A stretch of DNA of 64,000 nt. It comes from Tupaia tana (Eukaryota > Chordata > Mammalia > Scandentia > Tupaiidae). Shown here one piece after another: positions 34,576-47,699 of the stretch. Position numbers and translations under genes: made by a program. The notes under the pieces are model-generated. The model was not told the origin of the DNA. It did not search any database and was given only the letters and a program-made list of their open reading frames with translations. The stretch spans positions 80,133,090 through 80,197,089 of the forward strand of contig JAKSZU010000009.1 in assembly GCA_026018925.1 (NCBI GenBank). The letters run 5' to 3'. Position 1 is the first letter of the stretch. Every line of letters starts with the position of its first letter.

Positions 34576-34861
34576 CATGTTTTAACTTCTCTTTTTTCTT
34601 AATTCTGTCACTCTCCATTGAGTAACTTTTGCTTTCTCCCTGCAACAAGAAGTCCAAAACTGTTTAAATCACCATTGGGATTTAGCATAATATTCTAGAC
34701 TCAATTTCCAACCTGCAGTCATACTGTCCTACTTGCTGATTCCCAAACATACCATTTCTTTTCACCTTTCTATGCCATTGCTTGTACTATTATGTTGTCT
34801 GGAATATTCTTTCCCCTCCTCTGCCTCTAGTTTATCCTTTAAGAGTAAATTCAAGCAAACT

Positions 34862-36010
<1,149 letters not shown>

Positions 36011-36829
36011 GCATGAGATTTGGGGAGGATGTCTCTCTTTCATGAGCATGCATGCACTCTGTAACACTAATTAAACATATATAAATCAATGATTTTGTTA
36101 TATGGCAAATATATACTGCTTCTTTACTCTGCAATGGAAATACAGGAAAGAAAAAAGGCAGAGAAGAGCAAATTCTATATACTTCTCAAACATATCTGTG
36201 CACTCTGGCAGATTCAAGAGATGAATATGATGAATGAAAGGCTCAATAAAAGACTTAGCATGCTCTCCCAATTTGCACATTTAGGTTATATGAACAGACT
36301 TGTGAGTTGCACAGAAAGGTAGGGGAGTCTCATACGAAGGAAAAAGTGGAGGTGGTTAGTTCTCAAAATATACAAGAAGGAAGAACAAAAATGTTTGAGA
36401 TAATTTCTGAATTGATTGTACAGTGCTCAGATAAAGTTTAATGTTATCAGTTTCCTTTTTGTTCAAGAAAAATGAAAACTATTTGTCACTGAACAACTCA
36501 AAGCTGACTTTAACTTCCTGAATGGGATGAAGCGTGATCTGTTAAATAGTTTTTCAATGACATTTGTTGGGATGTTTTCTGCAAAAATGATTAAATCATC
36601 TAGAGAGGAGGTGACAAAGGTAAGTTGTTTTAAACTCCTGAAGCTCAGGCATCTTAAAAAGGATGCCTAAAATCCAGTCCAATTTGTAGGTAAGTACCAA
36701 CCTATTTTTTGTACAAAAGAGGAGGGATTGGGGAGTCAATTAAATCTCTACTAGACAAGACAGAGTTTGCATATACTTCAGTTACCCTTAAATATAACAA
36801 GGTGAAACATAATTTAAAGACAGAGAACA
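36011..36829. other. Unassigned sequence
   Basis: No repeat recognised. Short frames exist but show no family signature. Confidence 0.4.
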
Positions 36830-36842
36830 AGATTAGAATCTG

Positions 36843-37094
36843 GGAACCAGCAATTGGCATAATGGCTATGTTGCTGGACTCCCATGTACTCGACCACAGT
36901 TAAAGTCCCAGACTCGGTGGCTTAAACTCATGCCAGGGACGTGTGCATGTATGCCCAAGATCCCGAGAGGAGAATGGAGAAGGATTGCGACATGGCCATC
37001 TCCCCTGGGGGTAATTTCTCGCTTTCTGTCTCTCTGTCTCTCTCTGTCTTTCTGGCAAGTGCATGTGCCCTATAGCAAAAACCTCTCCAAAAAA
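36843..37094 (+). mobile_element. SINE-A
   Basis: Complete copy with short A-tail, flanked by a perfect 13-bp duplication AGATTAGAATCTG at 36830-36842 and 37095-37107. Confidence 0.93.
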
Positions 37095-37403
37095 AGATTA
37101 GAATCTGATAACCCCAAAGGGTGTTCTGTAGATGACACATAGTTTTCTACAGAAACATAAAATTTCTTTCTATATATAGTAGCTCCCGTTCTGATCAAAG
37201 ACAAATTCAAAGAAAGATTACTCTTGACCACAAAATAATGCTGATTTCATTTAATTTAACCTGATTATTAAGACAGATGCAGGAAGAATGATAATTTACC
37301 ATATAGGGTTTTTTGAAGTTCACTTTCCTGGAAGTTTTCATGAGAACTCTCACATTGGCTTTTTTACATTTTTTTTTCATTATGAAAAATATATATATCT
37401 TGG

Positions 37404-37657
37404 GGACCAGCAGTTAATGTAATGGCTATGTTACTGGACTCCCATATAGTCGACCACGGTTCAAGTCCCAGACCCAGCGGCTTAAACTCACGCTGGGCGC
37501 GTGTGCATAAGTGCCCAAGATCCCAAGAGGAGAATGGAGGAGAAGGGATTGTGGCATGGCCATCCCCCCAGGGGGTGATTTCTCACTTTCTAGCTCTCCG
37601 TCTCTCTCTGTCTTTCTGGCAAGCGCACACGCCCTATAGCAAAAACCTTTCCAAAAA

Positions 37658-37706
<49 letters not shown>
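37404..37706 (+). mobile_element. SINE-A with TA-repeat tail
   Basis: Complete copy; after the A-run the tail has become (TA)n at 37666-37703. The duplication TATATATCTTGG is at 37392-37403 and 37707-37718. Confidence 0.9.
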
Positions 37707-37718
37707 TATATATCTTGG

Positions 37719-39236
37719 ACTTCTGGGGGTGTGGCGAGTGCCCAGCGGACGGGGTCTCCATGCCATGACCCACTGCCTCTTCAGCAAGCTCCTGATCATG
37801 GGAACACACACTGGCATGCTCGGGAAAGTCTTCAGATTCAAACCTGGAACCGTCCCACATAGCATCTACACAGTAAATGTCTAGACAGGTCCAAGTGGAT
37901 AGGAGCTAAACATCTGAATACGGTAAGGGTCAGAATTTCCTCTATTCCCACTGATTCTGATGCACAAAGAATGAGAACAGAACATAAGAGAGATTGCAGA
38001 TCACCTCTTCCTGCATGCCTCTGAACACTCAGATTGAACTTCAAAAATTAGAAGAGATGCACCATCAGAGGACTAGAAATCACAAGAAATATGGAAAAAC
38101 AAGAAAATACCTCCCTTCCAAGGATAAATAATAACTCCTTTTCATTCTCAGACAGTGTAATGAAATTCATGGAAATTTAAGATAAAGAATTAGAATTTTC
38201 ATGGTGACAAAGCTCACAGAGATCAAAGAGAAGAGAGTCAATGAACTTCTGAAGAGGTAGGGGAAAGGAGCTGATGAGTTTCAGGAGGTGAGGAAATTCT
38301 TGCAAGATCTAAAAGTGGAAATTCACACTATAAAAAAGAATTGAATGGACCTCTTAGAGATTAATACTATAATACAGGAAGTCAAAACCTCCCTTGAAAG
38401 TATTAAAAGCAAACCAGACCATATTGAAAATTGAATCTCAGATGTAGAAGATAGAATCACTGGCCTAGAAAAATCCACCCTGAAAACTGAGAAAATTGCC
38501 CCCAGAAAATGAATCCTATACGAGAAATACCAGATACCATCAAATGTTCAAACATCCAGAAAATTGGTATCCCAGAAGGGGACAAGACCCACAAAGGCAT
38601 TGACAACCTATTCCATGAAATCCTGGAAGAAAACTTTCTAAACTTAGGAAGGCATTTAATGATCCAGTCCCAAGAAATACAAAGGACTCCCAATAGAATC
38701 AACCCAAGAAATCTTCTCCAAGACACATTATAGCCAGATTGACCAAAACAACAGACAAAGACAAGATACTAAGACTGGTAAGAGAGAAACAGCAAGTTAC
38801 GTACAAAAGATATCCCATTAGGCTGACAGAGGATCTCTCATTGGAAACAATGTGAGTGAGGAAAGAATAGGAAGATATATTCAAAGTGTTAAGGGAAAAG
38901 AATTACAACCAAGGATACTATACCAGCAAGATTATCCTTCATATGGGAAGAAAAGACAAGAACATTCTCAGATAAACGAAACCTGAAACAATTTACCAAC
39001 ACCAGACCAGATCTCCAAGAAGTTCTCAAGTGAGTGCTATACCAGGAAAACTAAATATAGTTGCACAGAAATAGGAGTTCAAAAACTAAGAAAATGGCCA
39101 ACTTAAGCATGAGGACAAGTCTGGAGTTGAATATTATATCTCAGAATTTAATTGGGAAAATCAAACCACAACACAGAAGATAAGTAAATGAGACTGAACT
39201 GGTGAAATAAAATTTTATGACTTTTGACCCCCCCCC

Positions 39237-39238
<2 letters not shown>
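37719..39238 (+). mobile_element. HAL1-C, ORF1-only element with shortened 3' UTR
   Basis: A leader homologous to HAL1-B from about 37870 precedes an ORF1 relic (38069-39055). The copy ends in an A-run at 39238, soon after ORF1. An AATAAA at 39206-39211, where HAL1-D has AATAGC, precedes the tail by about 26 bases. The GC-rich 37719-37866 segment has no match in HAL1-B or HAL1-D and may be a different 5' end. Confidence 0.8.
38069..39055 (+). pseudogene. HAL1-C ORF1 relic
   Basis: Collinear with HAL1-B ORF1, but the start codon is AGG instead of ATG at 38069 and many stops occur. The longest clear piece is 38509-38733 (RRM-like part, NLFHEILEENFLNL). A TGA at 38853-38855 is at the same codon as in HAL1-B and HAL1-D. 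Confidence 0.82.

Positions 39239-39292
<54 letters not shown>
39239..39292. repeat. TA microsatellite after HAL1-C A-tail
   Basis: About 21 TA units directly follow the A-run, the usual way microsatellites grow from retroelement tails. Confidence 0.92.
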
Positions 39293-39297
<5 letters not shown>

Positions 39298-39356
39298 GTT
39301 GCTATTTTAAGCATACAACCTAGTGGAATTAAGTACATTTACAAAATTGTGCTACC

Positions 39357-39490
39357 AAAGCCAGCAGGTGGTATGGTGGTTAAGGTGCTGGACTTCTACA
39401 TAACTGACTATGACTCGAGTTCTGGTCATGGTAGCTTGAAATTCACACAGGACATGTGTGTGTGCACGCCATTCAAATCAAAGGAAGGGT
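39357..39490 (+). mobile_element. SINE-B, truncated
   Basis: Head GCCAGCAGGTGGTATGGTGG and GACTTCTACATAACTGAC followed by a B-box-like GACTCGAGTTCTGG and a SINE-A-like CACACAGGACATGTGTGTG. It ends without a clear A-tail. Confidence 0.65.
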
Positions 39491-40808
39491 AGACAGTGAG
39501 TCTTATCTGAAAGGTGAAGGTAGTTAGTTCCCAGAATATGCCAGAGCAGGGTAGTCCTTTATGGTTAGCTGTTCAGGTCACAAAATATATATAAGGATTT
39601 CTCAACTGTCCCTGCCTTCCGGGAGCACAAGGCTTGAAAAAAAGTTCAACATTATCAATGACACATCATCTTTCTCCTTTTCAAGGAGAAAGAAATAGAG
39701 CTAAATCTCACAATGCATTAAACAAAAACAAAACAGAAAAAAGAAATTCAAAGACAAACTAGCAGTGTTAGAAAAATAGAACTAGTTGAATTTTTCAAAT
39801 CATGTTATTAATATTTTTCCAACAATTTATAAAATTACCTACTAACCTGGAATGAATGTAAATTTAAAACATGAAACTCGACAGTTATATATTCACTCCT
39901 ACCTCATTTCCTAGAGAATCTACTATAATAGTATCTCTATATCCACCAAGCAAGCCCAAAAACTTCATCATTACATTTTCCTCAATTAAACCTACTGAAC
40001 TACGTTCCTGCAAACAGCCAACACCCTTATAAAACCTTAAAGAATGTTTTTCATTCCAATGAAAAGGAAAGACATTTTAACTTGGTATTAAGTTGTCAAT
40101 CACACCTCTCAATTCTGTGCACACGTTTACAGTATTTTCCTGATAAATATTGTATAAATTGGATCCCTTATGTTGTCCAAATATCTTTAGGGTAATTTAG
40201 TTTATTAAAACAGAATATAAAAACTTAAACATTTTCCCTGGCTGGAAGTATTCCCAGACCAGATGACAGGGGAATGTGAACATACATGATATTAAGCAGA
40301 TGTAATCATTACTCTGGTTTAAAATCTTTACTTTTTTAAAAGAACACTTTTATTTTCATCTTGGATTTGAAAAATCATGAAAATAGATCCTGAATGAATA
40401 GAAAACATTCATTCATATGGTTGCATCGTCTTAAAAGATTTTCTGGGTAAAACATTTGAGGAAAGGAGCAGGGTGCTTTCATTAAAAATACTATTCTATA
40501 AACAAAAGCCATATGTTGTCTTCAAGGCATATCAAACTCTAAGTTTATTGAAATTTCTACCTTGTACAGGAGCCAAAGCAGTGTATACACTGTTATATTT
40601 CTAATTTTTCCTCTTCCCAGTGATGACACTACCTTTCCTAGACAAAATAGTTTCACACAAACTTCAGAGGGAGATCTGAACCTAGAAAATCAGGTCCAGA
40701 AATTCTAACGCAGTTCAGATTAATATTTCCCTGTCCTTACCAGCTCCTTGATTAGTCATCCACTTTCTAGATTAAGAAGCAAACACCTTAGGCATACCAG
40801 TTGAATTT
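39491..40808. other. Unassigned sequence
   Basis: The longest stretch (1.3 kb) without a recognised repeat. No coding signature seen. Confidence 0.45.
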
Positions 40809-40837
40809 ATGTGTGTGTGTGTGTGTGTGTGTGTGTT

Positions 40838-40880
<43 letters not shown>

Positions 40881-40938
40881 TAAATTATTATAATATAAGT
40901 ATATAATATATATTACATATATTATATATTATATATAT
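40809..40938. repeat. TG and TA microsatellite
   Basis: (TG)n at 40809-40866 with a TTTGTT interruption, then TA-rich sequence to about 40938. Confidence 0.93.
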
Positions 40939-41311
40939 ATAATTTGAGAAAGTATTTGTTGAAATAAATTGAATTGTTAAAGAAAAAAGGTAGGCATATG
41001 TTAAGCCCTGGACATCATTACAATTTGAAGAATTGGCTTCATGAACCATAAAGGTACATAGCAGTATAAGTAATGCAATATTGGATTTATAAACAACTAG
41101 AGGGTATTTAACAATACCTTTCAGGAAGGGTCATGGTACTGCTCAATGAAGAAAGAGGAAAGAATCCATATCCAATGTGGATCCTAATCAGGAAGTAAGA
41201 CCCCCCCACCCAAAGGAGAAAATTAAATTTAATAGAATTAAAGAATTATATATAATAATACTAATTAGCTCCAAACTACTCCCATTACCATTCCATTTTG
41301 GCAGAGGAGAC
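40939..41311. other. Unassigned sequence
   Basis: No gene or repeat recognised. Confidence 0.4.
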
Positions 41312-41322
41312 AAAAGAACACT

Positions 41323-41513
41323 AAGGGGCCAGAAGGTTGCCTAGTGGTTACATAGCTGGACTCCTCCATGGCTGAATGCAGTTTGAGTTCTGGACCTGGT
41401 GGCTTTAAAATCATGCCAGGTGAGTGTTTATGCGTGTCCAAGATTCCAGGAAGAGAATAGATGAGAAAGTATTGTGGTGTGGTCATATCCCCTGGGGAGT
41501 GATTTCTTATTTT

Positions 41514-41548
<35 letters not shown>

Positions 41549-41575
41549 GTGCATGCACCCTATAGCAAAAACATC
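41323..41575 (+). mobile_element. SINE-A, diverged
   Basis: Diverged copy with a pure (CT)n tract at 41517-41544 and the CCTATAGCAAAAACATC end. The duplication AAAAGAACACT occurs before it (41312-41322) and after the purine tract (42044-42054), proving that the tract is its tail. Confidence 0.88.
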
Positions 41576-42050
<475 letters not shown>

Positions 42051-42360
42051 CACTGAGAAACTTAGGCAAGAAGGGTTCTTCAGGTTAGATAAAAAGCTGT
42101 GGAGCCAGCAAACAGACACCAGAGCATTCAGAGAATTTCTTAAAACTCTCCAGTGATAATATGATGTAATTTAAGGCATTTTAATATTCTTTTGTTGTCT
42201 TTATAATGTCCTAAAATATATAATTTCTTTAAGCATTATCACAGGGAGTTACCTGGGACAGGTGGCTCCTGAATGACTATATTAGGGTGAAAATGATAGC
42301 ACCCAGAATGAACAAAAGCAGGTAGCTAGTATCTGCTTGATTCCACACCTATCACCTCTT

Positions 42361-42642
42361 TTTTTCTTTTTTCTTTTTGTTACAGAGAGAGATTTTTGCT
42401 ATAGAATGTGTGTACTCTCTGGAGAGACAGAGACAGACAGAGGACAGAGAGACAGAAAGTGAGAAATCATCCCCCTCAAGGGGGTGGCCATTCTGCAATT
42501 CTTTCTCTTTCATAACAGGATTTGGGGCATGCATAGACACATGCCCGACATGAGTTTTAATCCATTGGTTCCAGGACTTGAACTGCAGTCAACTACATGG
42601 GAGTGCAGTGATGTAACCATTATGCCATCTGCTGGTACCCCC
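42361..42642 (-). mobile_element. SINE-A, diverged
   Basis: Full unit with duplication ATCACCTCTT / ATCACTTCTT at 42351-42360 and 42643-42652. Confidence 0.85.
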
Positions 42643-42652
42643 ATCACTTCTT

Positions 42653-43189
42653 AATAGCTTAAGCTCTCTTTCTTTATCTTCTCACTCTTTTCCACATGTT
42701 TCTCAGTGGAAAATTTTCCCTTTCTGTCCTTTCATATTGTTCCACTTGTAGGTTATAACAAGACTTGGATCAGGTATTATAAATATTAGAGTATTATAAG
42801 TAATACATAAAGAAAACCGATATGTTTTGAAATAAAATTAGATATCATGATCTATTCAAAGGTACTTGAAAGTGACCAGAAAGACACCCTACATAATCTC
42901 AACAATAATATCTCAGCCTCATTCATGCTCCTCTAAATCTGCTTTTCCTCAGGCATCAAGATCTCAAATTTTAAAAAAATACTGTCTTTCATGTGTGTTG
43001 GGCAAGCATAGAATTCTTCTGTTTTATTTCTCCTATATATTCTGGAAGTTTTAATTTATATTATCTTCCATTTGTAAATATATATTTTGTCAGGCACTTA
43101 ATGTGATAAATCAGCTTCATGGGATAACACAAAAACTTCATCCTTATTAGGAAGGAACATTATTTCTATAAGGAAATGCATTTCAAAAA
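42653..43189. other. Unassigned sequence
   Basis: No gene or repeat recognised. Confidence 0.4.
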
Positions 43190-43480
43190 TATTTATTTAT
43201 TATTTTATTTTTATTTTTTCTTTTAATTTCTATTTCTTTTGTACATTCAATCATGCTACCCAGCTTACAAAGTAAATATTCCAACATTGTACATTTCTCA
43301 CCACAAGAGCTACTTGAAAGTGAAGTTTTTGCTGGATAAAGTCTCTTCACAATCTAAATGATGTATAGTGATTTAATGTATGAATAATAATAAAAAAAGA
43401 AATAAAAAAGAAGAAAATCTAAATGATGTATAGCAATTGAATGTATAAATAATAACATTATTGTTATTAATAAAATGAAC
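43190..43480. mobile_element. L1 3' ends, opposed
   Basis: 43190-43310 is the last part of an L1 3' UTR on the minus strand. 43318-43400 and 43415-43480 are plus-strand L1 3' ends (both with AATGATGTATAG) with A-rich tails. They may be separate truncated insertions or one inverted insertion. Confidence 0.65.
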
Positions 43481-43796
43481 ATGAAATAACCTAACCATCA
43501 AAAAAGTAGAAAGTGAAGTTTTTGGAAAGTACAGTGAGTTTATACCTATGAAACTATAGAATTCTAAGATTTATAGTCCAGCACACAAAAATAAACTATT
43601 TTTACTCACATTTTAAGTTCTGAAATTACTCATCATTTTCTCTCAATCAATTTTCTCAACCAGAAACACGCCCTCAGGAGAGGATTTATCAGGACTGGGC
43701 AGTGGCAGGCAGATGAGAAGAAATTTTCCAGGTGATTCTGATATACAAATTATGTTCTAATAATTGTTGCAAACATTTGTTTCCTGCCACAAATTT
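43481..43796. other. Unassigned sequence
   Basis: No gene or repeat recognised. Confidence 0.4.
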
Positions 43797-43808
43797 GCAC
43801 TGCCTCTT

Positions 43809-44049
43809 TTTTTTAAGAGAGATTTTTGCTATAGGGCATGTTTGATTGCCAGACAGACAGAGACAGAGAGACAGAAAGTGAGAAATCACCCCCCAAGGTA
43901 GGTGGTCACGCTGCAATCCCTTCTCTTGGGATCTTGGGTACACATGCACATATGCTCAGTGTGAGTTTAAAACCTACAGGTCTGGGACTCAAACTGCAGT
44001 TGACTACATGGGTGTCCAGCAATGTAACCATTATGCCATGCTGCTCCCT
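43809..44049 (-). mobile_element. SINE-A
   Basis: Copy with a short internal deletion near 43925, flanked by a perfect 12-bp duplication GCACTGCCTCTT at 43797-43808 and 44050-44061. Confidence 0.9.
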
Positions 44050-44061
44050 GCACTGCCTCTT

Positions 44062-44368
44062 AAAGAATATGCAACCATGGTCCCAGAAAGCAGTTTACTA
44101 AAGAACACCTCTCTCCCTCCATACTTGCTAACCACCACTTATCACTAACTCTACTTGGGACTCCAGCCTACTCATAAACAAGTATCTAACTCATTTACTC
44201 TTCCTCAGCATACTAATCTTTGTAAGTGTATATCTATTTATCTGATGGTCCCATATTCTAGACAGCAACCCAGATATGAAATATCAAGAATTTATCATCC
44301 TAGGCAGAGAGGGACAGGATGGAGCATAAAACAACAACTGGGAAATTCAGTTGACTAAAGGAAATATA
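44062..44368. other. Unassigned sequence
   Basis: No gene or repeat recognised. Confidence 0.4.
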
Positions 44369-44447
44369 TTGGGTCATTCAAAAGTCATGACGTAGTTTTC
44401 AATGTTTTTCTATACAAAAATGCAGCATGACTTTTCTGACAACCCAA
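44369..44447. mobile_element. Mariner-type MITE
   Basis: A 79-bp unit with terminal inverted repeats TTGGGTCATTCAAAAGTCAT and, at the other end, CATGACTTTTCTGACAACCC followed by AA. A TA target dinucleotide precedes it (44367-44368); the one after is mutated to AA. The size and arrangement resemble MADE1-like derivatives of mariner transposons. Confidence 0.8.
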
Positions 44448-44699
44448 AAGAAAGTCAAGCATTCTTTTAACACTAAGTACCTAGCTTCTGGAATGGAACT
44501 GTCTGGATAGTCCTTGCGAAAGTAAAATTTAGTTTAGACTGTAAAAGTTGCAGTTGCCATTCATCTGACTAAAATACACTAATAAAAAAAAAGTTAAAGC
44601 CAGTTAAAAGTTAACAGGAAACAATATTTTTTCTGAAGACATACTTCAACTGTAAAGTGTTGTAAAAAATCTCTTTCTTTTTATCTCCTGGAGTTTATT

Positions 44700-44905
44700 T
44701 ATTTCTTCTATGAGAAGAGAAAGAAAAAATCACCCTAATCCAAGTGTCCTCATGCCACATTCCCCCACACCCTTGTCTAACCCAGATCAAGGCCATGCAC
44801 GTGTGCACCCAGCATGTATTGGGAGACCCTGGGACACAAACTGGGTACTGTCCTATGTGTGTCCATTTGTGTTACCACTGAACCGCCATCCAATCCCCCA
44901 TAATC
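44700..44905 (-). mobile_element. Possible old SINE
   Basis: Layout in the antisense direction resembles the unit at 14745-14950: A/G-rich start, GC-richer body, end near AACCGCCATCCAATCCCCC. Confidence 0.35.
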
Positions 44906-44999
44906 CCTTTCTTTGAGTGATTATAGCATTCCCTAAAACTACACACATCAGAAACATTGCTGTTTGAAATTCTTTTCAGGAAGAATGTAAAAACTCAAT

Positions 45000-45175
45000 T
45001 CTGGAGGAAGGATACAGAGGCAGAGCATTGACAGGACCGGGAGGTGTGGTGTAATCTGTTGAAGATATTTTGACCAACTGGACTGGGGAGAAATGTTCAC
45101 ATATTGAAATGTTCACTTCATAAGCTAAACAATGTCATTGAATGTATATAAAAATAAATTTATTAAAAAGAAAAG
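45000..45175 (+). mobile_element. L1 3' end
   Basis: The reverse complement matches the L1-b 3' terminus (1400-1510), including AACTGGACTGGGGAGAAATG and the ATTGAATGTAT end with an A-rich tail. Confidence 0.8.
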
Positions 45176-45421
45176 AATGAACTAACAACAAAAAAATACT
45201 AAATTCCACCCAAAAGATCTAAATCACTATGACCCAGACAAGCTAGCTTGGTTTCCAATCAAGGTATAAATATTCAGATAAGGGGTTTCTAAATAAAACT
45301 TTCCATATCTATATTACCTTTATTTTCTCCAAGGAAATAGAATTATGAATTCACTTTGAAGTCCAGACCAAATATTAGTCTGTTTACACAGAGCTCTTTT
45401 TGTTTATGAAAATATTGCTTC

Positions 45422-45600
45422 AGGGTCAGCAGGTGGAATGGTGATTAAGGTCCTAGACTCCCACATGGCTGATGGAGGTTTGAGTCTTGGACATGCTGGT
45501 TTGCTTTCTCATTTTCTCTATCTCTCTCTTTCTCTCTCTCTGCCTCTTTCTGGTAAATACCCTATAGCTAATTAAAATAACAATAACAATAAATAAAATT
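45422..45600 (+). mobile_element. SINE-B
   Basis: Head GGTCAGCAGGTGGAATGGTG, GACTCCCACATGGCTGATGG, B-box-like GGTTTGAGTCTTGG, CT-rich body and AATAAATAAA tail. Confidence 0.75.
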
Positions 45601-45665
45601 AAATAAATATTTGGGAAAAAAATACCACTTCATTTGAAGTTTACCCATTCTCCACCCTAGCCTCA

Positions 45666-46140
45666 TATCCTGACCCACAGGACAGTCGAACAGGTTTCCT
45701 GAGGGAAGGAGTGAGAGATGGGACAAGCAGTGCAGAGACAACACAATGTTACAACACGGAGATGACACAGTGTTACAACTCTTCAGGGTCTTCAGGGTCG
45801 TCTGGAGACAACGCAGTGTTACAACTCTTCAGGGTCTACAGAGTCGTCTGGTGATAGTGGACCAGGGATCATGGTTATATACATGTTGGTGGGCAGTGAT
45901 TGGTTGTTAAAAGGTGGGTTATGATTGGTTGCTTTTGTGGACCAATCATGAGGTACCGGATATGCAAATCTGAGGGATTCTAGTGGCCAATCAGAGTATG
46001 GTTTTGAAGGTGAGGTTTTTGAAGGGGAACCAATCATGGCCTTTGTCATTGTGTAATTGTTTGTTCTCTGCGCCTAAGATGGCAATAGTAAGAGACTCAT
46101 GAAAATGGCCTCGGCAGACTCACTGGTGTAGCCTCCCACA
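45666..46140 (-). repeat. 3' LTR
   Basis: 475 bp, beginning (sense) TGTGGGAGGC and ending in a decayed form of GGGACA. It has three copies of the TGTTACAAC unit against six in the 5' LTR. Outside this array the two LTRs differ at roughly 14 of 290 positions by eye. Confidence 0.92.
45865..46045 (-). promoter_or_regulatory. LTR promoter: CCAAT boxes, octamer, TATA
   Basis: Sense order: three ATTGG elements (complements near 46030, 45982 and 45950), an ATTTGCAT octamer (45962-45969), two CCAAT elements (near 45920 and 45898) and TATATAA (45875-45881). The same order exists in the 5' LTR, where the octamer is at 49591-49598 and the TATA box at 49504-49510. The motifs are seen; activity is inferred. 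Confidence 0.7.
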
Positions 46141-46160
46141 TGTCCCCCTTTTCTGTTTTA
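46141..46160 (-). other. Polypurine tract
   Basis: The sense strand reads AGAAAAGGGGGAC directly before the 3' LTR TG, the site where plus-strand DNA synthesis is primed in retroviruses. Confidence 0.8.
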
Positions 46161-46357
46161 ATTTGAGAGATGAAGAAAAGGCCTGGGGAATCATGCCTGT
46201 CTTAGGTTGGAGTCGTTTATGGAACCATACGTCCATTCTTACCCATCATTGGAGAGTCCCATAGCTATGATGGACTTCCTGTCTTAGGTGGAAGGACTGA
46301 ACAGTTATTGGGTTCATCAGACTCTCTTACCTGTCTTTGGCTAACCAATTCAGCACC

Positions 46358-46735
46358 TCAGGTGAGACCAGTATAGGGGTGTTGGTCTTCCATCTCCAAT
46401 CTATTATAGTGGACCTGAATAGACCGCATAGTAAGCGAGTCAATTTGTTGTTTGAGGAATGTCATGAGCCTATTAAATATAACAGTTCCCAGGGAGCAAA
46501 GAACTAAAAGGCCAATGAATGGGCCAAGTAGGGGGGGGGCAGGAAAGGGAGGAGACTGTTCCAGGCAGACCATAAGAGATTGTCAGTGAGTTATTTTCTA
46601 TGTTGTTGGAGAGATTTTTGGAGTTGATGTATTTTGTCATGAACGATGCCCAAACTTGTTGGCATAAAAGCAGCAGCGTTCCTGTAAAGCAAGACAGAGA
46701 CCCCCCTGTTCTGCCAGGAGGAGCGGCGCCAGGAT
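46358..46735 (-). pseudogene. env: env remnant (TM C-terminal part)
   Basis: Only the end of the transmembrane subunit remains. A hydrophobic span lies at about 46480-46545, preceded by an amphipathic segment in another frame and followed by a cytoplasmic tail ending in a stop at 46358. The pattern around the span (Leu-rich segment, then FNRL and a charged helix) resembles gamma- and type-D-retrovirus TM proteins and not the MMTV type. The surface subunit, fusion peptide and most of the ectodomain are missing and there is a frame change, so nothing functional remains. The 200 bases between its stop and the PPT show no frame. Confidence 0.7.
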
Positions 46736-47690
46736 CAAAACCAGCAGCAGTAAGAAGGATCTTCATTTTGTTGATCTGTGGAAGGAGAGAGAGACATCTC
46801 AGGGTTTTCATCATCCCTGGATGGCTTGTTAGAATCAATCTGTTTGATTAACTGAGCAGCATCCATTTTTTGAGAATAGATGCAGACAGACCCTCTGCCC
46901 CAAATGAGGACAGGGTCCAGACCATTCCATGTATTGTCTAGAGGATCTTTCCACAAAACTGAGTCAAATTTTGTTTGGTAGTAGAATGCCAGAAGCGCTC
47001 AGCAGCTGAGTCTCCATCTTTATCAAGAGACAGGAAATTTAGGACAAAAAGAGCATGTGTCAGAAGGTTTTTTGGTAAAAACTCTCCCTTTTTTAGCTTT
47101 TGGAGAGTATTTTTCAAGGAAAGATGAACACGTTCAACAATGCCCTGTCCCTGGGGATTGTATGGAATTCCTGTAACATATTTAATGTGAAGTTGTTTAC
47201 CAAAAGAGGCAAAATTGTTTCCTGCATAACCTGGGCCATTATCTGTCTTAGTTTGTTGAGGTTTGCTCATAACAGAGAGTGAGGCAAGTACATGGGAAAT
47301 AACATGTTTGCCAGCCTCACCAGTTTGTGCCATGGCAAAAATGAAACCGCTGAAGGTGTCAACAGTAACATGAACATATTTGGTAGTACCAAATTCAGCG
47401 ATATGAGTGACGTCCATCTGCCATAATGTGTTAGGCATAAGGCCTCTAGGGTTAACACCTAGATGTGGTGTAGGCAAAAGGGTAAGACAGGCTGGACATT
47501 GTTTTACAATTTGTCGGGCCCGTTTTCGAGTAATTTTAAACATGAGGCAAAGTGTGTGAGAATTCAAATGATGTAGCTGATGTGCAGCAATGGCCTCTGA
47601 AAGATTTTTATCAGCTTGTGTAGAAGCAAGAAAGGAATGTTTAGTGGCAAGATCAGCACAGCAGTTGCCCTCAGTCAGAGGGCCAGGCAA
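46735..47690 (-). pseudogene. pol: Integrase (pol 3' part)
   Basis: A 250-codon open stretch (46938-47690) covers the integrase zinc-binding domain (His-His-Cys-Cys pattern, with CPAC at its end), and the catalytic core with MDVTH, TDNGP and a Glu in GIVERVH, i.e. a complete DDE triad. The C-terminal DNA-binding domain follows in a different frame (46735-46956, with DPVLIWGRG, typical of betaretroviruses). The frameshift near 46940 and absence of an upstream pol frame make it a pseudogene. Sense and frame relations are visible; family placement is from established betaretroviral integrases. Confidence 0.9.
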
Positions 47691-47699
47691 GTCGGTATG

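Noticed and set aside
37422..37862. Overlapping 146- and 144-codon frames on both strands
   Set aside because: SINE-A plus a TA microsatellite; both frames are accidental.
46938..47690. Domesticated integrase gene
   Set aside because: The 250-codon frame is open, but it lacks the C-terminal domain in frame and sits within a provirus with matching LTRs; nothing indicates selection.
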